From Vibrio sp. 99-8-1 (lineage in GTDB: Bacteria; Pseudomonadota; Gammaproteobacteria; Enterobacterales; Vibrionaceae): a DNA stretch of 64,000 nt. Where the stretch lies: contig NZ_VTXE01000014.1 of the NCBI RefSeq assembly GCF_013114595.1, forward strand, positions 1-64,000, in the 5' to 3' direction. The notes under the pieces are model-generated. The model was not told where the DNA came from and searched no databases. It saw only the letters and a program-made list of their open reading frames with translations. How positions within the stretch are numbered: position 1 is the stretch's first letter; every line of letters begins with the position of its first letter. The translations under genes and the position numbers were made by a program. Shown here one piece after another: positions 33,713 to 42,504 of this stretch.

Positions 33713-33995
33713 CGCTTTCTGTTTCGCTAAGTAAGGTACATGTCTTTCAAACAATGTAGAAGTGGAGTCTGTCGGTTATATGTGGCGTACTTTACTATAT
33801 TCGGGGGGTAAGTTCACCAACTGCCTATTGGTGAGTTTCATTGAACTTAAGAGGAGTCATTCGGTTAAACGTTTTGGACACTCACTCCCCATTTTTACCA
33901 TTCACTCCTCATACCGACCGTTTATCGCATTTAAAAGAAAGCTCGCCTGCATCTGAATATGCTTACAACATACCATCAGATGAAAGGCACCCACT

Positions 33996-34049
33996 ATGTT
34001 CTGTAAATCAACCATGTTCTGTAAATCAACCATGTTCTGCAAACCGACA
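33996..34049 (+). repeat. Tandem 18-bp repeat, three units
   Basis: Two identical units ATGTTCTGTAAATCAACC (33996-34013 and 34014-34031) and a third (34032-34049) with three changes. Each contains an ATG in the same frame, so unit gain or loss would keep the frame but alter the signal peptide N-region. Confidence 0.9.
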
Positions 34050-34682
34050 AACCTAATACTTACTCTTTTTCTGCTTATGACACCAGCGGCTTTCGCGGCG
34101 CAAAACCCAGATGCTCAAACTATCGCCCTTTATTATCAGGCCGCTCAGGGTGATGACGACGAAACAGAAAAAGCTTATCAAGCTCTTACCACTCACGTTG
34201 AAGAGAAAGGCTCGACACCGCTATCAATGATTTTCATTGGTGCAACACAAACCTTGCAAGGCCGTGATGCCTTTTTACCTTGGAACAAAATGAAGTATGT
34301 CGAACAAGGTATTGCTTCGATTGATAAAGGGCTAGCTTTGATAGATGCCGATCCTGATAACGAAAACAACCGAGAAAAGGTAATGGGATTACCCGGACAG
34401 GTGCTGGCGCAAGCCAATGCGGCGACGGTGTTTACCGAACTGCCAGATATGTTTAATCAATTTGATAAAGGTTACGAGATCTACCTCGATTTATTCGCTG
34501 ACAACCAGTTGCAACTCTTACCGTTCGAAGCCACAAGCTGGATTTATCGCTACGCCATTCAAGCTGCGCTGAAAACGGGTAAGCGTCAGCAAGCTGAGCT
34601 TTGGTTCAATGAAATGGAACAGCTTGGCTCAAATCATGCGGATACCTTGGCAGTGCGTAAGCTTCTATCTGATAACGGATAA
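33996..34682 (+). CDS. Exported protein of unknown function, first gene of exporter operon
   Basis: A 228-residue protein with a signal peptide (..LILTLFLLMTPAAFA|AQ..). Mature sequence is mostly helical, rich in acidic and alanine residues, with possible TPR-like helical repeats (QAALKTGKRQQAELWFNEMEQLG); no firm family. The 5' end is unusual: a tandem 18-bp repeat (33996-34049) gives three in-frame ATGs and the peptide MFCKSTMFCKSTMFCKPT. AAAGG lies upstream of the first ATG, which I take as the start, though 34014 and 34032 are equally in frame. It heads an operon with an ABC exporter, LolA-like protein, barrel and two-component system. Confidence 0.65.
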   Translation: MFCKSTMFCKSTMFCKPTNLILTLFLLMTPAAFAAQNPDAQTIALYYQAAQGDDDETEKAYQALTTHVEEKGSTPLSMIFIGATQTLQGRDAFLPWNKMKYVEQGIASIDKGLALIDADPDNENNREKVMGLPGQVLAQANAATVFTELPDMFNQFDKGYEIYLDLFADNQLQLLPFEATSWIYRYAIQAALKTGKRQQAELWFNEMEQLGSNHADTLAVRKLLSDNG

Positions 34683-34721
34683 CCTGATAACGGAATAACC
34701 AGACAACGGAATAACAATACT

Positions 34722-35405
34722 ATGATCAGTTTTAACTCAATTCAGAAACAATACCAGTTGGGTCAACAGCAAGTGCAAGCGCTTGAGGGGGTGTCCGGTC
34801 AGATCAATGCAGGAGAGCTAGTTGCCTTATGCGGCCCGTCTGGTTCGGGCAAAAGCACTCTGCTTAATATTCTTGGCCTACTGGATATGAATTACCAAGG
34901 AGAAGTGCTGCTCGGCGACACGCCTTACCCGACCGATTCACTTAAAGCCGCCAGCCTGAGACGTTGCAAATTCGGTTTTGTTTTTCAACGATTTAATCTG
35001 GTACCGGTAATGTCAGCGGTAGAAAACGTCGCCTATCCTCTGCTTTTGAACGGTTATAGCCGTGAGCAACAACACGGTATGGCAACGGAAATGCTGGAGC
35101 GAGTTGGTCTTGGTAATTTTATTCATCACAGGCCAGATAACCTCTCTGGTGGTCAGCAGCAGCGTGTCGCTATTGCCCGTGCTTTGGTCCATAAGCCGGA
35201 GCTAGTCATTGCCGACGAACCAACCGCGGCCTTAGATAGTCAGACCGCACGTCGCATTATTGACATCATGCATGAGCTGGGTCAGCAGATGAACACCACC
35301 TTTATTGTTGCCACTCATGATCCACGTATGGCAGAACGCTGCGACCGCACCATACAACTGGTGGATGGCACTATTTCTAATCATTCCGACAGGGAGGCCG
35401 CATGA
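34722..35405 (+). CDS. ABC transporter ATPase (LolD/MacB type)
   Basis: A 227-residue ATP-binding subunit with Walker A GPSGSGKST, Q-loop FQRFNLVP, signature LSGGQQQRVAIARAL, Walker B ELVIADEPTAALD and the switch histidine (VATHD). The sequence (LLDMNYQGEVLLGD.., VMSAVENVAYPLLL) is of the LolD/MacB/FtsE group, which drives mechanotransmission exporters rather than substrate channels. It overlaps the permease gene by four bases. It probably pairs with that FtsX-like permease to move a lipid-linked or periplasmic substrate. Confidence 0.9.
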   Translation: MISFNSIQKQYQLGQQQVQALEGVSGQINAGELVALCGPSGSGKSTLLNILGLLDMNYQGEVLLGDTPYPTDSLKAASLRRCKFGFVFQRFNLVPVMSAVENVAYPLLLNGYSREQQHGMATEMLERVGLGNFIHHRPDNLSGGQQQRVAIARALVHKPELVIADEPTAALDSQTARRIIDIMHELGQQMNTTFIVATHDPRMAERCDRTIQLVDGTISNHSDREAA

Positions 35406-36703
35406 CACTTATTACTGGAAAATTGCTGCCTGATTCACTTCGCTTAGCGTGGCTTAATCTGCAACGCAATAAGCGCAGAAGCAGCATGTCCATCATTATT
35501 ATCGCCATTGCGGTGTTCGCTCTGACGAGTGCTGGCGGCTTTGGGCTCTACACTTATGACTCTCTCAAAGAGATGGCTGCTCGTGATTCTGGTCATTTGA
35601 CCCTTAGCATTCCGGGTTACTTTGAGAAAGAAGAGGAGATGCCGCTCAGCAACGGCTTGTCTGATACTGCTCTACTTACTCGTCAGTTGTTAAACGATGA
35701 CAAAGTGCGTGCTGTGCAACCGCGAATCTATTTTACCGGCTTGGTTTCTAATGGTAGTAAATCAACCATCTTTGTTGGCAATGGCGTGAATGAACGCGAA
35801 TTTGAGTTGAAAGGACCGTTCCTCTCTATGGAGAGTGGCCGCAGCCTAATTTCGATGCAGAGCCGCCGCTATGATCCAGCTGAACCACAGGTCATGCTGG
35901 GACGAGATCTAGCGCGTAACCTAAGCGTTTCTATCGGTGATTGGGTTACCCTGCTCGCCACCACAAGTGAAGGCGCACTAAACGCTTACGACTTTAAGGT
36001 TCAGGGCATTTACTCCACTGGTGTTCCGGAGCTGGATAAACGTCAACTCTATATTCATATTGGCATGGCTCAGGAGCTATTGGTTTCGGATAAAGTCAGC
36101 ACCCTTTCGCTGTTTCTGTTTGATACCGACCAGACCGCTGAGATGCAGGAAAAAGTAGCGCTAAGCCTGAACAATATAGAGCTAAGTCAGCCCGTTCTTA
36201 ATCAACCTGTTCTTAGTCAGCCAATAGAGATCACTCCTTGGCAGGAACGGGCTTTTTTCTACGAAAAAGTAAAAAATCTGTATGACCGCATCTTCGGCAT
36301 TATGGGTGCAGTAATGGCACTGGTGGTGTTTGTGGCTCTCTTTAATACCATGACCATGTCAGTAACTGAGCGTACCCGTGAAATCGGTACTCTTTCAGCA
36401 TTAGGCGCTTATCCTCGCGAGATCATTGCTGATTTTCTACGAGAATCTGCCCTTATTGCAATAATCGGTACGGTTATCGGCATCACCCTAACTGCCGTGG
36501 CCAGCACATTACTGAACTTAGCTGATATTCAAATGCCACCCCCTCCGGGCAGCAGCGAAGGTTACCCGCTCTATGTTTACTTCTCTGGAGAACTGGCACT
36601 TTATGCTCTTTTGGGAGTACTGGTTATCTGCCTAAGCAGCGCATTCTTCTCCGCTCGACGTGGGGTACGTAAACCGATCACGGAGGCACTCATTCATGTT
36701 TAA
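35402..36703 (+). CDS. ABC transporter permease, FtsX/MacB/LolE type
   Basis: A 433-residue permease: a transmembrane helix at about 27-50, a large periplasmic domain (~55-290), then three transmembrane helices (about 300, 345 and 400) in the FtsX-like domain, with the conserved TERTREIGTLSALGAYPREI segment after the second helix. A short internal duplication (LSQPVLNQPVLSQPIE, about residues 261-276) precedes the last part. Type VII ABC proteins of this shape transmit force to periplasmic substrates. Gene order suggests a partner of the adjacent LolA-like and barrel proteins. Confidence 0.85.
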   Translation: MTLITGKLLPDSLRLAWLNLQRNKRRSSMSIIIIAIAVFALTSAGGFGLYTYDSLKEMAARDSGHLTLSIPGYFEKEEEMPLSNGLSDTALLTRQLLNDDKVRAVQPRIYFTGLVSNGSKSTIFVGNGVNEREFELKGPFLSMESGRSLISMQSRRYDPAEPQVMLGRDLARNLSVSIGDWVTLLATTSEGALNAYDFKVQGIYSTGVPELDKRQLYIHIGMAQELLVSDKVSTLSLFLFDTDQTAEMQEKVALSLNNIELSQPVLNQPVLSQPIEITPWQERAFFYEKVKNLYDRIFGIMGAVMALVVFVALFNTMTMSVTERTREIGTLSALGAYPREIIADFLRESALIAIIGTVIGITLTAVASTLLNLADIQMPPPPGSSEGYPLYVYFSGELALYALLGVLVICLSSAFFSARRGVRKPITEALIHV

Positions 36704-37454
36704 TTATCTAAAACTAATAGCAACTTATCTTCTTATTCTGCCAGCATCAGCTTATGCTCAAACGCAAGATGTCGCGGCTATGTTGCAAGATGCTGACAAC
36801 TACCGCTTACAACAAGATGCGGCTTTGGTGGCCTCTCAGGTTTCACTGTATAAGGACGGAGAATTAGACAGTACCCGTGAGTACCATGTCTATTTGCGGG
36901 AAAATCACGAGTCACTGGTGGTGTTTAAATCAAAAGCAGAAGCCGGACAGAAAATGCTGATGCTGGGTGACAATTACTGGATGCTAATGCCAAAAAGCCG
37001 CCGCCCTATCCGCATTACACCAATGCAGAAACTGCTGGGAGAAGCCTCGGTTGGGGATATCTCTACCCTCACTTGGAGCGACGACTACCAAGGGAAATGG
37101 TTACGGACCGCATCAGTGAACAACGGAAAACATCACTACCAAACCAACATGCTGGAGTTGAGCTCTGCCACCAAAGGTGCCAGTTATCACCGTATCGAAC
37201 TGTGGCTGGAACAAGGCAGTAACTTTCCTGTAAAGGCCAATCTCTACCTCCGTTCTGGCAAACTGGCTAAAGAAGCTTGGTACATCAAAGGTGAACGAGA
37301 TAACAAGACAGCCGTTGTTTCCATGATGCTGATTGATAAGATCCAGCCCGCTAAACAGACCGAGATCAAATACCTCGCTGTCGAACCAATGCGCTTAGAA
37401 GATAAGTTCTACAACCCTGCCTATTTGTCACGCAATAAAAACGGGGATCTTTAA
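36696..37454 (+). CDS. Periplasmic LolA-like outer-membrane lipoprotein-sorting protein
   Basis: About 252 residues with a signal peptide (MFNYLKLIATYLLILPASAYA|QT). The mature part resembles the COG2834 / outer-membrane lipoprotein-sorting family: YWMLMPKSRRPIRITPMQKLLGEASVGDISTLTW and LWLEQGSNFPVKANLYLRSGKLAKEAWY (landmarks, LolA-like beta half-barrel). ATG at 36696 has GGAGG ten bases upstream and overlaps the permease's last codons. It likely receives a hydrophobic or lipid-modified cargo from the ABC exporter. Cargo unknown. Confidence 0.8.
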   Translation: MFNYLKLIATYLLILPASAYAQTQDVAAMLQDADNYRLQQDAALVASQVSLYKDGELDSTREYHVYLRENHESLVVFKSKAEAGQKMLMLGDNYWMLMPKSRRPIRITPMQKLLGEASVGDISTLTWSDDYQGKWLRTASVNNGKHHYQTNMLELSSATKGASYHRIELWLEQGSNFPVKANLYLRSGKLAKEAWYIKGERDNKTAVVSMMLIDKIQPAKQTEIKYLAVEPMRLEDKFYNPAYLSRNKNGDL

Positions 37455-37456
37455 GC

Positions 37457-38725
37457 ATGAAAAGAGTCGCGTGGCTGGGTACGCTCCTTGTCTCCCTAAG
37501 CTTTCAAATCAATAGCAGTCTGGCAAGCGATGCAGAATATCGCTGGGATTGGACACTTAGCAGCCAATCAATGCAGCCTCGCGACAGTCTGTACACAGCA
37601 CCAGCGGACTCAGCTCAACAGATCAATGCCATGCTGGATCTTGAAATAAACAAGGAGAGCTGGACAGGACTATTTGCCGTAAAAGCTGACAACCTCTACA
37701 GCAGTGAGTCCACCAGCCGCGACAGCACTTTTATTATTAGTGAACTGTTTTATCAGGGTGAGTTTCAAATTGGCTCTGAAAACATGGAATATCAGCTTGG
37801 TAAAGTCCGACAGGATTGGGGGGTAGGCTATGGTTACCGGCCACTGGATATTCTTAAACCTTTTCGGCGCAACCCTGTTGGTATTCAAGTTGAAGAAGGC
37901 ACTGGGCTTCTATCTCTTTCTCGTTTTGATATGAACGGAGAGTGGACTCTGTTTTACAGCGACTCAAGCTGGAACAGTCAAGATGGAAATGAGATTGAAC
38001 AGCAAAGCGAACAACAAGGCTTTGGAGTTCGACGTTACTTGTTAAGCGGTAACAGTGAGTATCAGGCTCTGGCTTATTACGATGATGTTCGCCATGGCCT
38101 GCTGGGAGCGAGCTTTATCACGGTACCTGACATCGCTTGGGAACTGCACGGTTCCCTGACGTGGCAGCAGCGCCATTTGGCGTATAAATTACCAAATGAA
38201 AACACCAAGCCTGTTAGCTTGGATCAACACGGAAGTGCTTGGCAAGCTCTGGCTGGCTTCACTTGGACGAGCAACACCGGCCATCAACTGATTAGCGAAT
38301 ACTGGTATGACAGTCGTTCTTGGCATCGTAGTGACTGGCAACTGGCTCACCAACGCACGGAAGACCTAGCTCAGCAACCTGCATTTGATTCACTACGCTA
38401 CTCTTACGCCAACGGGTTCAATCACATCAACTTGATGGCACACAACCTGATGTTGCACTGGAGTCTGGACACCACGGCATGGTCTACGCTAAACACTGCG
38501 CCAGACTGGATTAGTGATGTCACACCAACCATGGATCTACTCTACTCACCGCAGGACTCTGGGGTTATTGGTACATGGTGGCTTAACTATGAGCTGCACA
38601 ACTCTGGAAATTCCAGTATCGAACTGGGACTTGCCGCACGTTTTTTCACCGGGGAAAGCGACTCTGTGTATGCCAATCTACCAAACAAGCATATGATTTT
38701 ATTTGATGTAAAAGGAAGATTTTAA
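37457..38725 (+). CDS. Putative outer-membrane beta-barrel protein
   Basis: A 422-residue protein with a signal peptide (MKRVAWLGTLLVSLSFQINSSLAS), alternating hydrophobic and polar beta-strand patterns rich in W and Y throughout, and a terminal phenylalanine (..DVKGRF) as in barrel proteins recognised by the Bam machinery. I do not recognise a precise family. The start is two bases past the LolA-like stop, and the stop overlaps the next ATG by one base. With the ABC exporter and LolA-like protein it could form an envelope-spanning path. Confidence 0.65.
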   Translation: MKRVAWLGTLLVSLSFQINSSLASDAEYRWDWTLSSQSMQPRDSLYTAPADSAQQINAMLDLEINKESWTGLFAVKADNLYSSESTSRDSTFIISELFYQGEFQIGSENMEYQLGKVRQDWGVGYGYRPLDILKPFRRNPVGIQVEEGTGLLSLSRFDMNGEWTLFYSDSSWNSQDGNEIEQQSEQQGFGVRRYLLSGNSEYQALAYYDDVRHGLLGASFITVPDIAWELHGSLTWQQRHLAYKLPNENTKPVSLDQHGSAWQALAGFTWTSNTGHQLISEYWYDSRSWHRSDWQLAHQRTEDLAQQPAFDSLRYSYANGFNHINLMAHNLMLHWSLDTTAWSTLNTAPDWISDVTPTMDLLYSPQDSGVIGTWWLNYELHNSGNSSIELGLAARFFTGESDSVYANLPNKHMILFDVKGRF

Positions 38726-39816
38726 TGGATACGGCTCAAATGAGTTCTAGCGGAAATACTTGGAAGCGTAGCATAGTAACCACAACTCTGATCTGCCTAG
38801 CAATTGCGGTTGTAACTTGGACTATCTGGTCTGGCTCTTACCTGTTAAATGTGGCTATTAGCTTAAGCTTTGGTTACAGCTCAATATTAAGCTCACTTTT
38901 GCTACATAGATGGTTTCCTAGCATACCAAGTCGTATCAATAGCCTATTCTCTTTGATAATAGCGATATGTATTGGTACCGTGAGTGCTCATTTCCTACTC
39001 TCCGCAAGTTACACCGACTACCAAGCTAAAACCAGTCTCATCTCTGTGTTTATTCTCGGCTTACTATTTACCGTTGGCTGCTTTACCTATTTTTATGCTC
39101 ACGAGCAGAAATTACTTGCAGAAGCGGAACTGGAAAAATCAAAACGCAAGGAGTCTGAAGCGGAGAAAGCGTTACTGCTGGCCAAGCTTGGTCAGTTACA
39201 GAGCCAAATTGAACCCCATTTTTTGTTTAACACGCTAGCCAATATCAGCGCACTTATCGAGGCAGATTCTAGCAAAGCGCAGCAAATGCTAAGCCAATTG
39301 ACTGATCTGCTGCGCGCCACATTGAAAGCTGGCCGTGAGAGCATGACCAGCATAGAGCAAGAAACGGCCATGATAAGCGCCTATCTTGGCATTCAGCAGA
39401 TCCGTCTGGGTGAACGCCTTAACTATACAATAAGCTGTGATCATTCCATTAAGTCAATGTCTGTCCCCCCACTACTTATTCAACCTTTGGTGGAAAACGC
39501 CATTGTCCATGGTATCGAGCCTAAAGCTCAGCCCGGTACGCTTAATTTGTCACTAAATTGTGATGACAATATGATGATCGTTACTGTTTCCGATACTGGT
39601 GTCGGGCTAACGGCTACAAACACGTCCACCGGACACGGGATGGGGCTGGACAATATCCGCAGCCGACTAAACATGCTGTTTAACGGAGAAGCGAGTCTCA
39701 ACTTGAAAGAGGAAGCGAATGGCGGAACAGAAGCGCAATTATTACTGCCGATTGCAGGGCTAAAACAGTTAAAGGAACAGAGAGATGAGCTTAACACCAA
39801 CAGCAGTAATAGCTGA
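38725..39816 (+). CDS. LytS/YehU-type sensor histidine kinase
   Basis: A 363-residue membrane kinase. Four to five hydrophobic segments fill residues ~15-120. A His_kinase (PF06580-type) domain follows with [19 protein letters not shown] (phospho-accepting histidine), and the ATPase domain has [15 protein letters not shown] (N box) and [21 protein letters not shown] (G boxes). The sensing part has no clear extracytoplasmic domain, so the signal may be in the membrane. It overlaps the response-regulator gene by 32 bases. In this operon it probably monitors the envelope state that the exporter addresses. Confidence 0.85.
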   Translation: MDTAQMSSSGNTWKRSIVTTTLICLAIAVVTWTIWSGSYLLNVAISLSFGYSSILSSLLLHRWFPSIPSRINSLFSLIIAICIGTVSAHFLLSASYTDYQAKTSLISVFILGLLFTVGCFTYFYAHEQKLLAEAELEKSKRKESEAEKALLLAKLGQLQSQIEPHFLFNTLANISALIEADSSKAQQMLSQLTDLLRATLKAGRESMTSIEQETAMISAYLGIQQIRLGERLNYTISCDHSIKSMSVPPLLIQPLVENAIVHGIEPKAQPGTLNLSLNCDDNMMIVTVSDTGVGLTATNTSTGHGMGLDNIRSRLNMLFNGEASLNLKEEANGGTEAQLLLPIAGLKQLKEQRDELNTNSSNS

Positions 39817-40570
39817 TGATGAACCACTGCTACGCCACCATCTGAATAAATTACTCGCAGAGGTGTGGCCGGAGCTAGAGGTTGTCGCGTCCGTATCCGA
39901 CGGTAAAAGCGCCCTTGAGGTGATAGAAAGCCACCAGCCCGATGTGGCGTTTCTTGATATTCGTATGCCAGAGTTAGATGGTATGCAAGTGGCAAGCAAA
40001 CTCAACAGACTGGATAATATGCCGCATATCGTTTTTATCACGGCCTATGATGAGTATGCCGTGAAAGCCTTCGAGCAGAATGCCGCCGACTATTTGCTTA
40101 AGCCTCTCTCTGAAGAGCGGTTGCTAAAAACGTGTCAAAAACTGCAACAGAAACTTACAGAGCAAGAAAAAACCGCTAATGGCAACATCAGCCAGTTGCT
40201 CACTCAATTACAACAGCTTCAGCCACAACATGCACAGGAATACCTTAGCTGGATAAAGGCATGCCGAGGAGAAGATGTGCATCTTATCTCGGTCTCAGAG
40301 GTACTCTATTTTAAAGCGGAAGATAAGTATGTGTCGGTGTTTCGCAGCAATGCGGGCAAACTAGAAGAGTTTATCATCCGCCTGTCGCTAAAAGAGCTGC
40401 GTAAGCAGTTGAACCCAGATAAATTTTGGCAAATTCACCGCTCTACTGTCATCAATGTCTCAGCAGTAGATAAAGTCAACAAAGGGTTAACCGGCCAGAT
40501 GCACGTCTGGATTGGTAACGAAAAATTACCAGTAAGCCGCAGCGCCCAGAGCTTATTTAAAGCGCTGTAG
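39785..40570 (+). CDS. LytTR-type response regulator
   Basis: A 261-residue regulator with a receiver domain ([11 protein letters not shown] acid pair; phospho-aspartate in [42 protein letters not shown]) and a C-terminal LytTR DNA-binding domain ([18 protein letters not shown]..., [16 protein letters not shown]). GAACAGAGAG precedes the ATG. It is the partner of the overlapping LytS-type kinase and probably autoregulates the 33996-40570 operon. LytTR proteins bind direct-repeat sites; none was identified with confidence. Confidence 0.9.
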   Translation: MSLTPTAVIADDEPLLRHHLNKLLAEVWPELEVVASVSDGKSALEVIESHQPDVAFLDIRMPELDGMQVASKLNRLDNMPHIVFITAYDEYAVKAFEQNAADYLLKPLSEERLLKTCQKLQQKLTEQEKTANGNISQLLTQLQQLQPQHAQEYLSWIKACRGEDVHLISVSEVLYFKAEDKYVSVFRSNAGKLEEFIIRLSLKELRKQLNPDKFWQIHRSTVINVSAVDKVNKGLTGQMHVWIGNEKLPVSRSAQSLFKAL

Positions 40571-40675
40571 AGTGAGATGCTGTAGTTACCAGTTTCTTAT
40601 AGATCAGAGGGTTGCTCTAAAACGAAGTATTTAAATCTTGAGGTCGAGATCAATATTGTGTGACACAGCTGAAAG

Positions 40676-41011
40676 ATGTTGAATCAAATCAAAGACCAAT
40701 ACGTCATTGCACCACAGCCATTCTTTTTATACTCTACTCCGGCACTGGCAAAATCCAGTGTCGGGTTTAGGACCCCGAATTACTATCTACACGCAGCAGA
40801 GCTCCACTCTGATCACTGCGTAGCTTTGTTATACCTGATTTTAATAAATGCACAAAAACTAAGCGTTTATAAAAAATAATGGTGAGCTGGACGGGGCAGC
40901 ATTTATGCTGGCCGTATGTAGATGGCGGTAGTCCTAACCCTGTTCAGTTCACCACCCGATTGTTTAGGACCTTTCTGTGGTGAACATAATTAGTCATCTA
41001 CGGAGGCCATT
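40676..41011 (+). ncRNA. Repeated structured RNA unit, copy 3 (leader of small ORF)
   Basis: Layout as in copies 1 and 2: hairpin CACTGG/CCAGTG (40743-40748/40755-40760); A TTAGGAC (40767-40773); B ATCTAC (40785-40790); variable hairpins (CGCAG..CTGCG near 40792-40819; ATAAATGC/GCGTTTAT near 40844-40870); stem 40881-40892/40942-40953; inner hairpin CAGCA-TTTA-TGCTG (40897-40910); B' GTAGATG (40918-40924); GCGGTA (40925-40930); A' GTCCTAA (40931-40937); second A (40964-40970); second B CATCTAC (40995-41001), abutting GGAGG. A arms here share little with copies 1 and 2, yet both A copies and A' agree. Confidence 0.8.
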
Positions 41012-41194
41012 ATGCCTAACTCAAATCCCCAAACTTCCGATATTGCCAACATGCCATTACTGGCGCGTGAGTATTTAATCTCCCTTCATGCCACCTCAAC
41101 CGATGCCGACCAAAACGAACTCAACGCTGTGATGGTCTATTTGAATGAGCTGATCACTCTTGATGAACAACAGAGTGGCGAGGTGTTGGAGTAG
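41012..41194 (+). CDS. Small protein of the repeated unit, copy 3 (60 aa)
   Basis: Third intact member of the unrecognised small-protein family: MPNSNPQTSDIANMPLLARE..., ending ..LDEQQSGEVLE. GGAGG (41002-41006) is five bases before the ATG. Changes from copies 1 and 2 are mostly conservative or synonymous, suggesting selection on the protein. Acidic, soluble, no signal peptide. It is followed by its own terminator at 41229-41254, so RNA leader, ORF and terminator make a self-contained ~580-bp unit. Confidence 0.8.
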   Translation: MPNSNPQTSDIANMPLLAREYLISLHATSTDADQNELNAVMVYLNELITLDEQQSGEVLE

Positions 41195-41228
41195 TGTTAT
41201 TTTGCTCTTTAAGCAAAGATAAATAACA

Positions 41229-41254
41229 AAAAGCACTGACAAATCAGTGCTTTT
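41229..41254. terminator. Bidirectional terminator
   Basis: AAAAGCACTGA (41229-41239), loop CAAA, TCAGTGCTTTT (41244-41254). It serves the copy-3 unit on the plus strand and the higA-like gene on the minus strand. Confidence 0.85.
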
Positions 41255-41282
41255 CAACTTAGCCAGTTTTTGTAAAAAAATG

Positions 41283-41705
41283 TTAGCCAATAAATAGCGA
41301 TGCAGGCACGCCAAAACGCGTCGACAGTGCTTTTATATGTTTTATCGTTAAAGAGCGTTTACCACTTAAAATCATCGATACCGTAGACTTTGCACCAATC
41401 TCCTCTTTAAAATCACTTAACGTTAATTGATGCTGATCGATGATCACTCTTAACATCGCAATGTCCGGCTCAAGTTTATCAATCGCTTGGTTAAACTCGC
41501 GAAACTGCTCCGCTTCTTCTTCATACTTTTCTATCACCGGAAACATCAAGTCAATTACAGGTTGATGTGCATCGTAGTCTTCGATAAGAACTTCCATTGT
41601 GGCAATCAACTCTTGGTATTGCTCAGGTGAAGAGATGCCACTCACCCAAGGCATAACTTGGTTTAGTTGGTTAGCGGCTTTGTCTAATGCTGCGATATCT
41701 AACAT
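41283..41705 (-). CDS. higA: HigA-type antitoxin / HTH regulator, apparently orphan
   Basis: A 140-residue protein of the E. coli HigA (YgjM) type. A helical N-terminal part (WVSGISSPEQYQELIATMEVLIED) is followed by a C-terminal XRE-like HTH (TLSDFKEEIGAKSTVSMIL then SGKRSLTIKHIKALSTRFGVPASLFIG). HigA neutralises the mRNA interferase HigB and represses its own promoter. Two near-perfect palindromes lie just upstream. No HigB-like frame exists upstream or downstream on this strand: the 490 bases before the start have no ORF of the expected ~100 codons. It is therefore an orphan antitoxin or a repurposed regulator. Confidence 0.85.
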   Translation of the reverse strand: MLDIAALDKAANQLNQVMPWVSGISSPEQYQELIATMEVLIEDYDAHQPVIDLMFPVIEKYEEEAEQFREFNQAIDKLEPDIAMLRVIIDQHQLTLSDFKEEIGAKSTVSMILSGKRSLTIKHIKALSTRFGVPASLFIG

Positions 41706-41769
41706 AAGTTCACCTCTTTAATGTCTTCTCTCGGTATTGCTTGGTAATTCGGTCATATTCAGCATGCCT

Positions 41770-41786
41770 GTTCACAACATGTGAAC
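41770..41786. promoter_or_regulatory. Probable HigA operator 1
   Basis: GTTCACAACATGTGAAC, perfect GTTCAC/GTGAAC half-sites with a five-base spacer, 65 bases upstream of the higA-like start. It matches the second site at 41807-41825. Confidence 0.7.
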
Positions 41787-41806
41787 ACTATGCTCAAATC
41801 AATATT

Positions 41807-41825
41807 GGTTCACAATATGTGAACC
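41807..41825. promoter_or_regulatory. Probable HigA operator 2
   Basis: GGTTCACAATATGTGAACC, perfect 7-bp half-sites around AATAT; centre 38 bases from operator 1. Two similar palindromes are expected for autoregulation by a HigA-type dimer. Confidence 0.7.
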
Positions 41826-41956
41826 TCAAGAAATAACTATATTTTGGATCGATCACTAATAACGAATTAACCAAAACTGATTCAAACGATTCTTGAGGAG
41901 ATGGTGAAAATTCACTGAGCATAACCATTGGTGTTGGTTAAATTACAGGCATAAAA

Positions 41957-41978
41957 AAAGACGTCCTAGGACGTCTTT
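41957..41978. terminator. Isolated terminator-like 22-bp perfect palindrome
   Basis: Arms AAAGACGTCCT and AGGACGTCTTT form a perfect palindrome with A residues before and T residues after. No gene clearly reads into it. It closely resembles the terminator stem at 162-181, suggesting remnants of a similar gene end. Confidence 0.6.
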
Positions 41979-42198
41979 CTGAGTGAGGGAGTCGGACAAA
42001 CACTATATCCACTTGATAATTAACGAGTTATAGCAAGTCGACTTTGGGGGATATACACGCTGTCATACATGTTCTTTTTGTGAACTATATCACTAAAAAT
42101 ATGCAATTTGGAAATTCTTTAACTACACCAATTTTTCAGATGAGGACATGATAAGTGTCTTTTGATAACCTTAGTCTATTCACAATTTATAACTAGAC

Positions 42199-42504
42199 GT
42201 GATGAAACAACTCAATACCTACGACACAAAAGAAGAAGGCGAGGCAGCACTAGCCAAAATCAAAGAACCAAAACGTCTTGCTAGCGAGCGTGACAGCACA
42301 GAAACAATCTATAACTTATTCGGGGTACCAAGCTGGGGAAACTTCTACAAGCTAGGCATGTTTAATCTAGCAGAGCTCAAAGACATCGTTCAACAAAGGC
42401 AAAACTCTCAACCTTATGACGATAAAAAGTACCGAGAAATAATCACGACGCTTCAGTACGTAGCCAAAACCTTTGATCTAGAGCTCCCAGGACATTGGCT
42501 ATAA
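42199..42504 (+). CDS. Hypothetical protein (101 aa)
   Basis: Small soluble basic/acidic mixed protein (MMKQLNTYDTKEEGEAALAKIK..., ..IVQQRQNSQPYDDKKYREIIT..., ending LPGHWL). I recognise no family, signal peptide or catalytic motif. It is the only plus-strand gene in the defence island and converges on the PLD-nuclease gene with no spacing (stop at 42504, PLD stop at 42505). A clear Shine-Dalgarno sequence is lacking, so the start is uncertain. Confidence 0.5.
   Translation: MMKQLNTYDTKEEGEAALAKIKEPKRLASERDSTETIYNLFGVPSWGNFYKLGMFNLAELKDIVQQRQNSQPYDDKKYREIITTLQYVAKTFDLELPGHWL

Larger units (their letters stand above)
41706..42198. other. Intergenic region upstream of higA-like gene
   Basis: About 490 bases holding the two operators at 41770 and 41807 and an isolated 22-bp palindromic hairpin at 41957-41978. 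No toxin gene or other convincing ORF was seen. Confidence 0.6.

Noticed and set aside
33996..34049. CRISPR-like array
   Set aside because: Three adjacent 18-bp units without spacers inside a signal-peptide coding region; it is a simple coding tandem repeat. No CRISPR array or cas gene was seen in the window.
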